Below, in pieces: positions 1 through 7,380 of a stretch of DNA of 8,043 nucleotides; the first letter of the stretch is position 1; each line of letters begins with the position of its first letter. The translations under genes and the position numbers were made by a program. Location: contig JAHWKC010000093.1 in assembly GCA_019348095.1 (NCBI GenBank), positions 1 through 8,043 of the forward strand, given 5' to 3'. The notes under the pieces were generated by a model. That model was not told where the DNA came from and did no database searches. It saw nothing but the letters and a program-made list of their open reading frames with translations. The stretch is from Pseudomonadota bacterium (lineage in GTDB: Bacteria > Pseudomonadota > Gammaproteobacteria > Xanthomonadales > Xanthomonadaceae).

Positions 1-1237
1 GCTCGCGCTCCTGGTAGATGCTCTCCACCACCACCACCGCGTTGTCCACCAGCATGCCGACCGCGAGCAGCAGGCCCATCAGCGACAGCACGTTGAGGGT
101 GACATCGACGAAGTACATGAAGCCCAGCGTGATCACGAAGCAGATCGGGATCGCCAGCGTCACCATCAGCGTGGACGGCCAGTGCCGCAGGAAGAAGAAC
201 AGCACGATGATCGACAGCGCCAGCCCGACCGCGCCGGCCTCGGCCAGCTCCAGCAGCGAGCCGGTGACCTCCTCGCCCTGGTTGTGGATCACCTTGACAT
301 CGACCCCGCGCAGCGCCGGCTCCTGGCGGATCTCCTCGATCCGCGCGAGCACCGTGCTGGAGACTTCCACCAGGTTGGCGTTACGCTCCTTGAAGATGTC
401 CAGGCCGACCGCCGCGCGCCCGTCCAGGCGGCGGCCAAAATCCATCCGCGCCGGTTTCAGGTTCACATCGGCGATGTCCGACAAACGCAGGCCGCGGGTG
501 TCGATCACCAGCTCGCGCAGTTGTCGCAGGTCGGTCAGCTCGCCGACCGGCTGCACCCGGAAGCGACGGCCGCCGTCCTCGATCTCGCCGGCCGACACTG
601 AAAAGTTCAGCGCGCGCAGGCGGGCGCTGAGCTCGTTGAGGCTCAGGCCGTGTGCGCTCAGGCGCTCGGGATCGATCGCGATCTCGACCTCGTTGGGCGC
701 CGCGCCACTCACCTCCACCCGCGCCACGCCGGGGATGCGTTCCAGCGGGCGCTTGAACTCGCGGTCGATCAGGTCGTAAGCGCCGGTCAGGTCGATGTCG
801 CCGGCCAGGCGCACGCGCAGCACGGCTTCGTCGGAGGTCGAGAAGTTGAACACGTTGTAGCGCTGGAGATCGGCGGGCAGCTCATCGCGGATCGCATCCA
901 GGCGCTCGCGCGCCTCCGAGGCGGCGATGGCGACATTGGTGTCCCAGTCGGAGTAGTAGATCTCGATGAAGGCGCCATCGGCGTTGGCGCCGCCGCGCAT
1001 GCGCTCCAGCCCGCTCATGGTGGCCAAGGCTTCCTCGGCCGGGCGTAGCACGGTGCGCTCGACCTCCTCGGGGGTCGAACCGGGATACGGCAGCTGCACG
1101 AACACGCCGGGGAAGGAGATGTCCGGCAGCGCCTCCAGCGGCAACCGGACCGCCGCGATCAGGCCGATCACGACCATCGATACGAACAGCATCACCGTGG
1201 TGACGGGGCGTTTGAGGCTGAGCTCGGCGATGCTCAT
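1..1237 (-). CDS. RND efflux pump inner-membrane permease, second of a tandem pair (N-terminal 412 residues; runs off the left edge)
   Basis: This is the N-terminal part of an AcrB-like resistance-nodulation-division permease, which exports substrates from the periplasm or inner membrane by proton antiport. Visible parts are a short cytoplasmic N-terminus (MSIAELSLKRPVTT), TM1 at about residues 12-30, the RND signature LPLEALPDISFPGVFVQ just after it, the large periplasmic porter region (about 35-330), then the TM2-TM4 region ending in GMLVDNAVVVVESIYQERE. Asp398-Asn399 line up with AcrB Asp407-Asp408, so the second proton-relay aspartate is replaced by Asn. The family is usually about 1020-1050 residues, so roughly 60% lies outside the window. 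The ATG overlaps the stop of the upstream permease (ATGA), and a GGAG lies 8 nt before it, so the two are probably translationally coupled. Family is certain; substrate cannot be told. Confidence 0.93.
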   Translation of the reverse strand, partial: MSIAELSLKRPVTTVMLFVSMVVIGLIAAVRLPLEALPDISFPGVFVQLPYPGSTPEEVERTVLRPAEEALATMSGLERMRGGANADGAFIEIYYSDWDTNVAIAASEARERLDAIRDELPADLQRYNVFNFSTSDEAVLRVRLAGDIDLTGAYDLIDREFKRPLERIPGVARVEVSGAAPNEVEIAIDPERLSAHGLSLNELSARLRALNFSVSAGEIEDGGRRFRVQPVGELTDLRQLRELVIDTRGLRLSDIADVNLKPARMDFGRRLDGRAAVGLDIFKERNANLVEVSSTVLARIEEIRQEPALRGVDVKVIHNQGEEVTGSLLELAEAGAVGLALSIIVLFFFLRHWPSTLMVTLAIPICFVITLGFMYFVDVTLNVLSLMGLLLAVGMLVDNAVVVVESIYQERE

Positions 1238-1245
1238 GCCGGCTG

Positions 1246-1249
1246 CTCC
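1246..1249 (-). promoter_or_regulatory. Ribosome binding site for the second permease
   Basis: GGAG on the minus strand, 8 nt upstream of the ATG at 1237-1235 and inside the last codons of the preceding permease gene. It fixes the start of the second permease and supports coupled translation across the ATGA overlap. Confidence 0.6.
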
Positions 1250-2387
1250 GCCTCGCCTGCACCAGGATCGATGCCAGCCTGCACCCCGCGGCGACCACGC
1301 ACGCGGTAGTACCCGTCCGCACGCCGATCCAGCAGGTCGTACACCACCGGGATCACCACCAGGGTCAGCAGGGTCGATACCAGCAGGCCGCCGATCACGG
1401 TGATCGCCATCGGCGAGCGCACCTCGGCGCCCTCGCCCATCGCGATCGCCAGCGGCAGGAAGCCGAACAGCGTGCACAAGGTCGTCATGATGATCGGCCG
1501 CAGGCGCGAGCGCGCGCCTTCGACCAGGGCCTCGCGCTTGGCCACGCCTGCCTCGCGCAGCTGGTTGACCTTGTCGATCAGGATGATCGCGTTCTTGGTC
1601 ACCAGCCCGACCAGCAGGATCAGCCCGATGAACACCACCACCGAAATCGAGTTTCCGGTCACCAGCAGCGCCAGCACCGCACCGACCATCGCCAGCGGGA
1701 TCGTGAAAAGGATCACGAACGGGTGCAGCAGCGACTCGAACTGCGAGGCCATCACCAGGTAGACCAGGAAGATCGCCAGCGCGAACGCGAACAGCAGCGA
1801 CTTGACCGACTCGGCCAGTTCCTCGCCCTGCCCGCCGATGTGCATGCGCACGTCGGTCAGTGGGTTTTCGGCGACCATCTGCTCGACCTCAGCCACCGCG
1901 GCGCCCAGGTCGATATCGTGCAGGTTGGCCGACACGATCGCCACGCGCACCTGGTCGGCGCGGTGGATCTCGCTCGGGCCGGTTGTGGAGACCACCTCGG
2001 CCACCGACTCCAGCCGCACCGCGCGGCTGCTGCCGGGATTGACGATCAGGCGGCGGATGTCGTCCAGCGACTGCCGGTCCGATTCGCGCGCGCGCACCAG
2101 CAGGTCGTTCACCGGGTCTGGGTAGCTGTTGCGCGTGGCGACTTCGCCGCGCTCCTTGGTCACCACCGCATCGGCGATCTGGCGCGGGGTCAGCCCGAGC
2201 GCAGGGGCGCGGTCCTGGTCGTAGCGGATCTGGATTTCCGGGAAGCCCTGCTCCACCGTCGAACTGACATCGGCGTAGTGCGGGTTGTCGCGAAGCATCG
2301 CGGCCATCTGCTGGCCGGCACGCTCCAGGGTTGCCAGATCGTCGCCGCGCAATTCGATCTCCAAAGGCGTGGAGAAGCTGAACAGCT

Positions 2388-2391
2388 GGGG
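2388..2391 (-). other. Frameshift site: four-base C-run where five are expected
   Basis: On the minus strand the sequence reads CGC CCC AGC TGT TC. Adding one C gives CGC CCC CAG CTG TTC, that is R-P-Q-L-F, which joins the upstream frame (SAQVDFSRP) to the downstream frame (LFSFSTPLEIE) without losing a residue. The whole interval 1234-4769 is 3536 nt, exactly one base short of a multiple of three, so a single deletion explains the interruption. Confidence 0.85.
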
Positions 2392-3767
2392 CGGCTGAAG
2401 TCGACCTGCGCCGATGGATAGCCGGCCATGCTGTTGCGCAGGCGCTCGGTGGTGGCCGCCTCGACCGACTCGCTGCCGCCATCGGCCATGACCACGGTGA
2501 GCTTGCCGATGTTCTCGCCGCTCTCGGTCGGATTGGCGTCCAGCCGCGTGCCGCTGCCGCTGACGCCATACAGCGCCGCCACGCCGGGCTCGTCGCCATG
2601 ACGCCGCTGGATGTCGCGGACCAGCCCGTCGGTATCGCGCAGCGGCGTACCGGGCGGCAGCTTGACGGTCATCTCGAAGCGGTCCTGCGCCAGTTGCGGG
2701 ATCAGGTCGGCCCCGAGCATGGGCACCATCAGCAGGGTGAGGGCGAACGCAGCCGCAGCCGCGCCGAGCACCACGCCGGGGCGCTGCATCGCCGCCGGCA
2801 GCAGCTTCATGTAGCCGCGTTCGGCGCGGGCGTAGGGCATCATCGCGATGTCGCTGGCCTTGCGCATCACCGGCCCGGCCACCGCCGCCGCGCCGCGCCA
2901 GGCGCGCACGAACACCCACACCAGTCCGAAGAACACGCCGCGCGAACCGGCGCCGATGCCCCGCTCGGCCAGCGCCAGTGGCTTGTGCAACTTCGATCTG
3001 GGCTCCCAGCGAGGATGCGGTGGCTCCTCCGGGAAACCCCTCGGCGGCCGGCCCTTGATCGCGCTGAGCATCGGGATCAGCGTCATCGACACGGCCAGCG
3101 AGATGCCGATCGCCAGCGCCACGGTCAGCGCCTGGTCGCGGAACAGCTGCCCGGCGATGCCCTCCACGAACACCAGCGGCAGGAACACCGCGATCGTGGT
3201 GAGGGTGGAGGCGACCACCGCCATGCTGACCTCGCGGGTGCCGGTGATCGCCGCCTGCAGCACGCCCAGCCCGCGCTCGCGCGCCTTGGCGATCGATTCG
3301 AGCACCACGATCGAGTCATCCACCACCAGCCCGGTCGCCAGCGCGAGGCCGCCGAGCGACATCACGTTCAGGCTTAATCCCATCTGCTCCATGAAAAAGA
3401 ACGTGGTGATGATCGAGACCGGCAACGACAGCCCGATCACGAACGTGCTCCAGCCGTCGCGCAGGAACAGGAAGATGATCAGGATCGCCAGGAAGCCGCC
3501 GATCACCGCATCCTTCTTGACGTCGGCGATGGCGTGGCGGATGAACTGCGACTGGTCGTCGAGCACAGTCAGTTCGAAATCCGGCGGTATCTGCTCGCTG
3601 AGCTGGTCCAGCCGCGCCTGCACCGCGTCGGCGGTGGCGACGGTGTTGGCGTCGCCCTCCTTGTAGATCGCCAGTTCGACCGCCTCGCGGCCGCCAAGGC
3701 GGATGATCGCCTCCCGCTCCTTGTAGCCCTGGCGCACGGTCGCGACATCCTTGAGCCGGATCGGCAT

Positions 3768-3911
3768 GCCGCCGGCGACCGCGCCGGAGGATGAGGAGGA
3801 TGCACTCTGCACCGAGGCCGCCGCCGCCATTGCGTTGGCATCGCCGCTGGCCGCCGCGACCCGCGCCATCTGCTCGGCGGCGCTTGCAGCCGCGCCTCCG
3901 CCGGCGCCCTG
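3768..3911 (-). other. Low-complexity Ala/Ser/Gly insert inside the first permease
   Basis: Residues about 287-334 of the first permease are rich in Ala, Ser and Gly, including a run of six serines, and lie between GEMLVTT and GMPIRLKDVATV. In AcrB-type proteins these two flanks are nearly adjacent within the periplasmic porter region, so roughly 45 residues are inserted, predicted to be a flexible periplasmic loop. The flanks stay in frame and well conserved. Confidence 0.6.
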
Positions 3912-4776
3912 CGTGGTCACCAGCATCTCGCCGATTTCATCGACGCTGGCGAACTGGTTGACCGTGCGCACCAGGTAACGCTGCGAGCCTTCCTCCAGCC
4001 GGCCACCGGAGACATTGACGTTCTCCTGCTGCAGGCGCTCGATGACGGTGGCGATCGGCAGGTTGAGCTGGGCCAGGCGCTGCTGGTCGATGTCGACCTG
4101 CACCTCGTCCTCCAAGCCGCCACCGACCTTGACCGCGGCAACGCCATCGACCGGCTCGAGTTTCTTCTTGAGATCCTCATCGGCGTAGCGGCGCAGCAAG
4201 GTGAGCTGGCGTACCGATTCGCTGTCGTCCGCCTGCCCGTCCGCGCCGGTCGCGGTGTCCTTGGCCGACAGCGCCAGGCGCAGGATTGGTTGGGTCGACG
4301 GATTGAACCGCAGCAGCACCGGCGCCTTGGCCTCTAGCGGCAACTGCAGCACTTCCATCTTGTCGCGCACCTCCAGGCCGGCCTGGTCCATATCGGTGCC
4401 CCAGGCGAACTCCAGCACCACGTCACTCTGGCCGGTGTGCGACACCGACTTCAGCGTGCGCAGCCCCTTGACCACGCCGACCGCCTCCTCGACCGGCTTG
4501 CTGATCAGGGTCTCGATTTCCGACGGCGCCGCACCGACGTACTCGGTGCGCACCGTCAGCGTCGGATAGCTCAGATCCGGCAGCAGGTTGACCTTGAGGT
4601 TGCCCAGCGCGATCAGGCCGAACAGCAGGAAGCTGATCGTCACCATCGCCACGGTCACGCGGCGGCGGGTGGAAAACTCGACCAGGTCGAACGGGGTCGC
4701 GTCGCCGGGGTGGTGCGGCGCGCCGTCGGCGGGAGGGTGTCGCTGGGAGTCGCTCACGGAATCGCTCACCTGGCAG

Positions 4777-4781
4777 TCCCC
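4777..4781 (-). promoter_or_regulatory. Ribosome binding site for the first permease
   Basis: GGGGA on the minus strand, 7 nt upstream of the GTG at 4769-4767, within the 16-nt gap after the adaptor stop codon. It favours the GTG over an in-frame ATG at 4820, which would overlap the adaptor by 35 nt, and over a second GTG at 4757. Confidence 0.55.
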
Positions 4782-4785
4782 GCGC

Positions 4786-5934
4786 TTACTGCTGGTCGGC
4801 CGGATCGGCAGCCGGTGCATCGGCTGCCGGCGCGCTCGCCACCTGCGGCGCCGCCGGTTTGTCGCCGATCACCTGCACCGCGCTGCCGTCACGCAGCGCG
4901 GTCTTGCCGGCGATCACGACCTGATCGCCGCGTTGCAGTCCTTTGCGGATCTCCGCCCAGGCGCCGTCGAGGTACCCCAGCTCGACCGGCACGCGCAAGG
5001 CCTTGCCGTCGCGCACCGCGAACACGGCCGGGTCGCCGGCGCCATCGAGCAGCGCCATGCGCGGCACCACCAGCGCGTCGGTGCGCTGGTCGTAGGCGAT
5101 GCTGATGCGGCCGAACATCCCCGGCTGCAGCAGCTCGACGCCCTCGAACGCGGCAATCACGCGGAACGTACCGCTGCCGGCATCGACCACCGGTGCAACG
5201 CGGTCGACGGTGCCGGTGAAGGTCCTGCCCGGCAGCGCATCGACGCTCAGCTCCACCGGCAGCCCGGGCTTGAGCGTAGCCAGCTCGCGTTCGGGCACGT
5301 TGAGCACTGCCTCCAGGCGCGAGGTGTCGACGATTCGGAAAATCGGCGTGTTGATCTGCACGAAATTGCCGGCCTTGATCGAGCGCGAGGCGACCACCCC
5401 GGAGATCGGTGCGGTGACATTGGCGTAGGACAGCTCGAGGTTGGCCAGCCGATTGGTGGCGCGGGCGTTTTCGAGGTCGTACTTGATCTGGTCGATATCG
5501 TTGGCGCTGAGCAGTTGTTGCTCGGCCAGCTGGCGCGAACGCTCGTAGTTGCTCTGCAACTTGGCCATCTGCGCGGCCGACTGCGCCGCCTGCAATTGAG
5601 CCCGGGCCGAGTCCAGGCGCACCAGGGTCTGGCCGGCGCGGACTACGTCGCCCTCCTCGACCAGCACCTCCAAGGCCACTCCGGAGGTCTTGGCGACGAC
5701 CTGCGACTCGCCGCGCGCCTCCAGCGGCGCAGTGCCGGTGTAGCTGGCGGAGATCGCGCGCAGCGAGGCCTGGGCAACTTCCACCGGCACCGCTTCGGGG
5801 GCGTCCTGCTCGGTGGTCTTGGCCTGCGCGTCGCCCGGCCCGCCGCTGCAGGCGGTCAGGGCCAACGTGCAAACCAGTGCGAGTGCGGTGGCGCAGGCAT
5901 GGGCGCGGCGGTGCGAAAGAATGTGGAGGCGCAT
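4786..5934 (-). CDS. RND efflux pump periplasmic adaptor (membrane-fusion protein), lipoprotein
   Basis: Adaptor of 382 residues that links the inner-membrane permeases to an outer-membrane channel. The N-terminus has a signal peptide with lipobox L-T-A-C at 26-29, so Cys29 should be lipidated and anchor the protein on the periplasmic side. Next come the first half of the lipoyl-like domain (about 76-108, VVAKTSGVALEVLVEEGDVVRAG), a short alpha-helical hairpin (about 109-170, Gln/Ala-rich with heptad-like spacing), the second lipoyl half (TAPISGVVASRSIKAGNFV, 174-192), a beta-barrel domain (about 205-280) and a membrane-proximal domain to about 350. The C-tail is Ala/Pro/Asp-rich and likely disordered. 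Length is typical for the HlyD/AcrA family. The ATG is preceded by GGGA 8 nt upstream. It is the first gene of the operon, so its promoter should lie in the divergent region to its right. No metal-binding motif is obvious that would mark it as a heavy-metal pump adaptor. Confidence 0.93.
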   Translation of the reverse strand: MRLHILSHRRAHACATALALVCTLALTACSGGPGDAQAKTTEQDAPEAVPVEVAQASLRAISASYTGTAPLEARGESQVVAKTSGVALEVLVEEGDVVRAGQTLVRLDSARAQLQAAQSAAQMAKLQSNYERSRQLAEQQLLSANDIDQIKYDLENARATNRLANLELSYANVTAPISGVVASRSIKAGNFVQINTPIFRIVDTSRLEAVLNVPERELATLKPGLPVELSVDALPGRTFTGTVDRVAPVVDAGSGTFRVIAAFEGVELLQPGMFGRISIAYDQRTDALVVPRMALLDGAGDPAVFAVRDGKALRVPVELGYLDGAWAEIRKGLQRGDQVVIAGKTALRDGSAVQVIGDKPAAPQVASAPAADAPAADPADQQ

Positions 5935-6270
5935 CTCAGTTATCCCGAATGTGGCTGTCGGCCGGCCTGTATGCCGGTGTTGTACGAAGGTATATCACCC
6001 ATCGGAAAAGCCGCATCCGCCGAAGGTCACGGTGACTGCCGCCATGGCCTACCGCCGGCGCGCGGCGGGAAGCCCTTTTGCACGACGCGCTGCTGCCGCG
6101 TGAGCGGCCCACGCCGGCGGCGCGGCGGTCACTTCGCGATCGGGGCATGGCCGCCTTGCTCCCGTGGGCCCGGCTCGCGCAGGCCGGTTCGGGCGCGGGC
6201 GTCGCTGGCGGACGCAGCCTTCAAGAGAACGCCGGGGGCACGCCTGGCCCATCGATGCAAACCGCAGCGG

Positions 6271-6299
6271 TTCGTTGCGCCGATGGCGCAAGCTATACT
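6271..6299 (+). promoter_or_regulatory. Putative sigma-70 type promoter of the cytochrome pair with an overlapping inverted repeat
   Basis: TATACT at 6294-6299 matches five of six bases of the -10 consensus. At 17-bp spacing the -35 position reads TTCGTT, a poor match, suggesting activator dependence or a weak promoter. Just upstream of the -10 lies a perfect 7-bp inverted repeat with a 3-nt centre, TTGCGCC-GAT-GGCGCAA (6275-6291). It fills the spacer and could be a regulator site. Transcription would begin near 6306, leaving a leader of about 140 nt. Confidence 0.4.
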
Positions 6300-6313
6300 T
6301 GGCTTCTTGCGTG

Positions 6314-6336
6314 GTTTCCGGTGCTCTGTTTCCGGT
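6314..6336 (+). repeat. 9-bp direct repeat in the cytochrome leader
   Basis: GTTTCCGGT occurs at 6314-6322 and again at 6328-6336, a 14-bp period, just downstream of the predicted transcription start. A role is unknown; chance occurrence is possible. Confidence 0.35.
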
Positions 6337-6362
6337 TTTGGGCCAGTGTCCGGCGCTGGATC

Positions 6363-6379
6363 GATCCGCCCGGCGGATC
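6363..6379 (+). repeat. Perfect 17-bp palindrome in the cytochrome leader
   Basis: GATCCGCC-C-GGCGGATC has 8-bp arms around a single central base, located about 70 nt upstream of the first cytochrome start. It is too tightly closed to form a full RNA hairpin and looks more like a protein-binding dyad, though a shorter-stem RNA hairpin is possible. No known operator is recognised. Confidence 0.4.
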
Positions 6380-6448
6380 AGACCCGGACGCCGACAACAG
6401 AAAGCGCGCTTACCCTTTCGCCAGCCATTGAGATTGCGGACCCCAGAC

Positions 6449-6847
6449 ATGATGCGACCGTTGACGATCGCCGCCTGCCTCGCCCTGGTTCCCGCCGCCG
6501 CGCCCGCGGCCGCCCAGGACGTTGCCAGCCCCCCGACCTCCGCGCCGACCACGCCGACCGTCGCCTCCGCCGATGCTTCGAGCGTATCCAGCGTCCGCGG
6601 CAATCCCGAAACCGGCCGCATGCTGACCTACACCTGCCAGGGCTGCCACGGGGTGGAAGGCTACGAGAACGCCTACCCGAACTACCACGTGCCCAAGATC
6701 GGTGGGCAATCGGCGGCCTACCTGGTCGGCGCGCTCAACGACTACCGCTCGGGCGCGCGCAAGCACCCGACCATGCAGGCCCAGGCGCAGAGCTTCTCCG
6801 AGCAGGACATCGCCGACATCGCCGCCTTCCTCTCGAACCTGAAGTGA
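6449..6847 (+). CDS. Monoheme class I c-type cytochrome (c4/c553-like), soluble periplasmic
   Basis: A 132-residue exported c-type cytochrome, a periplasmic one-electron carrier. A Sec signal peptide (MMRPLTIAACLALVPAA...) ends in AAAPAAA before QDV, cleavage near residue 22-23, followed by a Pro/Thr/Ser/Ala-rich linker to about residue 48. The single haem site is C63-Q-G-C66-H67. The likely axial Met is Met109 in the KHPTM motif, and the C-terminal helix SFSEQDIADIAAFLSNLK is typical of cytochrome c4 domains, as is VPKIGGQSAAYLVGALNDYRSG. It is one domain, where canonical c4 has two. Two adjacent ATGs exist; the first (6449) has a weak GGA 8 nt upstream. The frame is open further upstream, but only this start leaves the signal peptide at the N-terminus. 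The next gene is a paralogue starting 14 nt downstream, so the two are likely co-transcribed. The redox partners cannot be told from the window. Confidence 0.9.
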   Translation: MMRPLTIAACLALVPAAAPAAAQDVASPPTSAPTTPTVASADASSVSSVRGNPETGRMLTYTCQGCHGVEGYENAYPNYHVPKIGGQSAAYLVGALNDYRSGARKHPTMQAQAQSFSEQDIADIAAFLSNLK

Positions 6848-6861
6848 GTGAACTGACGTCC

Positions 6862-7305
6862 ATGACGAAATCCCGCCTCTCCGCCGGCGTCATCGCCACC
6901 GTCCTGCTCGCCGCGCTGGCCACGGGTTGTTCCCCGGATTCCGAAGGCGCCGAAAGCGGCGACGCCAACACGGCACCGACCTCGTCATCGGCCGGCCTGC
7001 CCAGCGGCAACATCGTTGCGGGCGAAGAGCGCGCCAATGCCAAAGGCGCCGCGACCGGACAGTCCTGCATTGACTGCCATGGCGCCAATGGAAATGCGCC
7101 CATCGACCCGAGCTACCCCAAACTCGGCGGCCAGTACGCCGACTATCTCGCGTACGCGCTGCAGACCTATCGCAACGGCACCCGCGAGCACCCGCTGATG
7201 GCGGCCCAGGCGCAGAACCTGAGCGACCAGCAGATCGCCGACCTGTCGGTCTGGTTCGCCTCGCGTCCGAGCGAACTGACCGACCTGCATGGTGCGCACC
7301 AGTAA
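6862..7305 (+). CDS. Monoheme class I c-type cytochrome (c4/c553-like), lipoprotein
   Basis: A 147-residue membrane-anchored c-type cytochrome. The signal peptide LSAGVIATVLLAALATGC has a lipobox A-T-G-C with Cys23 as the lipidation site, followed by an acidic Ser/Thr/Ala-rich linker (24-48). The haem site is C69-I-D-C72-H73 and the likely axial ligand is Met113 in the EHPLM motif. YPKLGGQYADYLAYALQTYRNG and LSDQQIADLSVWFAS match cytochrome c4 domains closely and align with the preceding gene. No good Shine-Dalgarno precedes the ATG. An in-frame GTG at 6844 overlapping the previous stop (GTGA) would add six residues and imply translational coupling; ATG is preferred because it gives a normal lipoprotein signal length. 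A strong terminator follows, making this the last gene of its unit. Likely role: electron delivery in the respiratory chain. Confidence 0.9.
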   Translation: MTKSRLSAGVIATVLLAALATGCSPDSEGAESGDANTAPTSSSAGLPSGNIVAGEERANAKGAATGQSCIDCHGANGNAPIDPSYPKLGGQYADYLAYALQTYRNGTREHPLMAAQAQNLSDQQIADLSVWFASRPSELTDLHGAHQ

Positions 7306-7328
7306 CACGCCGACGCCAACGTAGCTTC

Positions 7329-7359
7329 CCGAAGGCCTGCTCAAGCAGGCCTTTTCGGT
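7329..7359 (+). terminator. Rho-independent terminator of the cytochrome operon
   Basis: AAGGCCTGCT (7332-7341) and AGCAGGCCTT (7344-7353) are perfect inverted arms, giving a 9-bp stem with a TCAA loop in RNA, followed by a short T-tract (TTTT ending at 7355). Outer bases CCGAA and TTCGG can extend the stem. It lies 24 nt after the second cytochrome stop. On the minus strand no T-run follows the hairpin, so it mainly serves plus-strand transcripts. Confidence 0.85.
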
Positions 7360-7380
7360 TCGGTTTCTTGCCCATCACCG

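Larger units (their letters stand above)
1234..4769 (-). pseudogene. RND efflux pump inner-membrane permease, first of a tandem pair, interrupted by a one-base frameshift
   Basis: AcrB-like RND permease of a proton-driven tripartite pump. Residues 1-777 or so read cleanly from the GTG at 4769: TM1 at about 38-56, the signature NLLPDLSYPTL, periplasmic porter domains, and TM4 with VVDDSIVVLES (Asp484-Asp485, both relay aspartates kept). The frame is lost after SAQVDFSRP (about residue 794) and resumes one base off with LFSFSTPLEIELRGDDL, continuing through the second porter half to TM10 (GLVTKNAIILID, keeping the relay Lys) and the conserved RPIIMTTLCTLFGFLPLA. With one base restored the product is 1178 residues, against about 1050 for AcrB. 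The excess lies in an N-terminal extension, an Ala/Ser-rich insert (287-334) and a long TM6-TM7 cytoplasmic loop. Unrepaired, it ends at 2190 after about 859 residues with a nonsense tail. An ATG at 4820 is possible but overlaps the adaptor and lacks the GGGGA that precedes the GTG. Confidence 0.85.
5935..6448. other. Divergent intergenic region without a supported gene
   Basis: About 514 bp separate the adaptor gene (minus strand) from the first cytochrome gene (plus strand). Several reading frames are open here, as expected at this GC content, but none gives a recognisable domain, a signal peptide or a good ribosome binding site. The left part (about 5975-6000) is locally AT-richer and is the natural place for the efflux-operon promoter, although I see no convincing -35/-10 pair there. 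The right part holds the cytochrome promoter, an operator-like inverted repeat, a short direct repeat and a second palindrome. Confidence 0.6.

Noticed and set aside
2388..2391. Programmed ribosomal frameshifting as an explanation for the permease interruption.
   Set aside because: No classical slippery heptamer, downstream pseudoknot or internal Shine-Dalgarno is evident, and RND permeases are not known to use it. A simple one-base deletion or read error is more economical.
1723..2421. 232-codon plus-strand frame opposite the first permease.
   Set aside because: The composition (His/Gln/Arg/Asp-rich) is that of a codon-bias shadow, and the opposite strand encodes conserved RND sequence.
5981..5997. 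Imperfect palindrome TGTAC-GAAG-GTATA and a TATACC hexamer on the minus strand, as a possible efflux-operon promoter/operator.
   Set aside because: There is no acceptable -35 at normal spacing and the dyad is short and imperfect. It is only a plausible location, not a supportable site.
6164..6448. In-frame upstream extension of the first cytochrome (open from 6164).
   Set aside because: It would bury the signal peptide inside the protein, is Arg-rich with no recognisable domain, and spans the likely promoter.
6049..6621. 190-codon minus-strand frame across the divergent region and the start of the first cytochrome.
   Set aside because: It overlaps a convincing cytochrome gene, has no recognisable domain and is composed mainly of Ala/Arg/Gly/Pro as expected from shadow frames.
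4588..7305. A 905-codon open frame on the plus strand running from within the first permease to the second cytochrome.
   Set aside because: Only its last part (from 6862) is a real gene. The rest is antisense to the clearly recognisable adaptor and permease and is low-complexity Arg/Gln/His/Gly-rich, an artefact of high GC.
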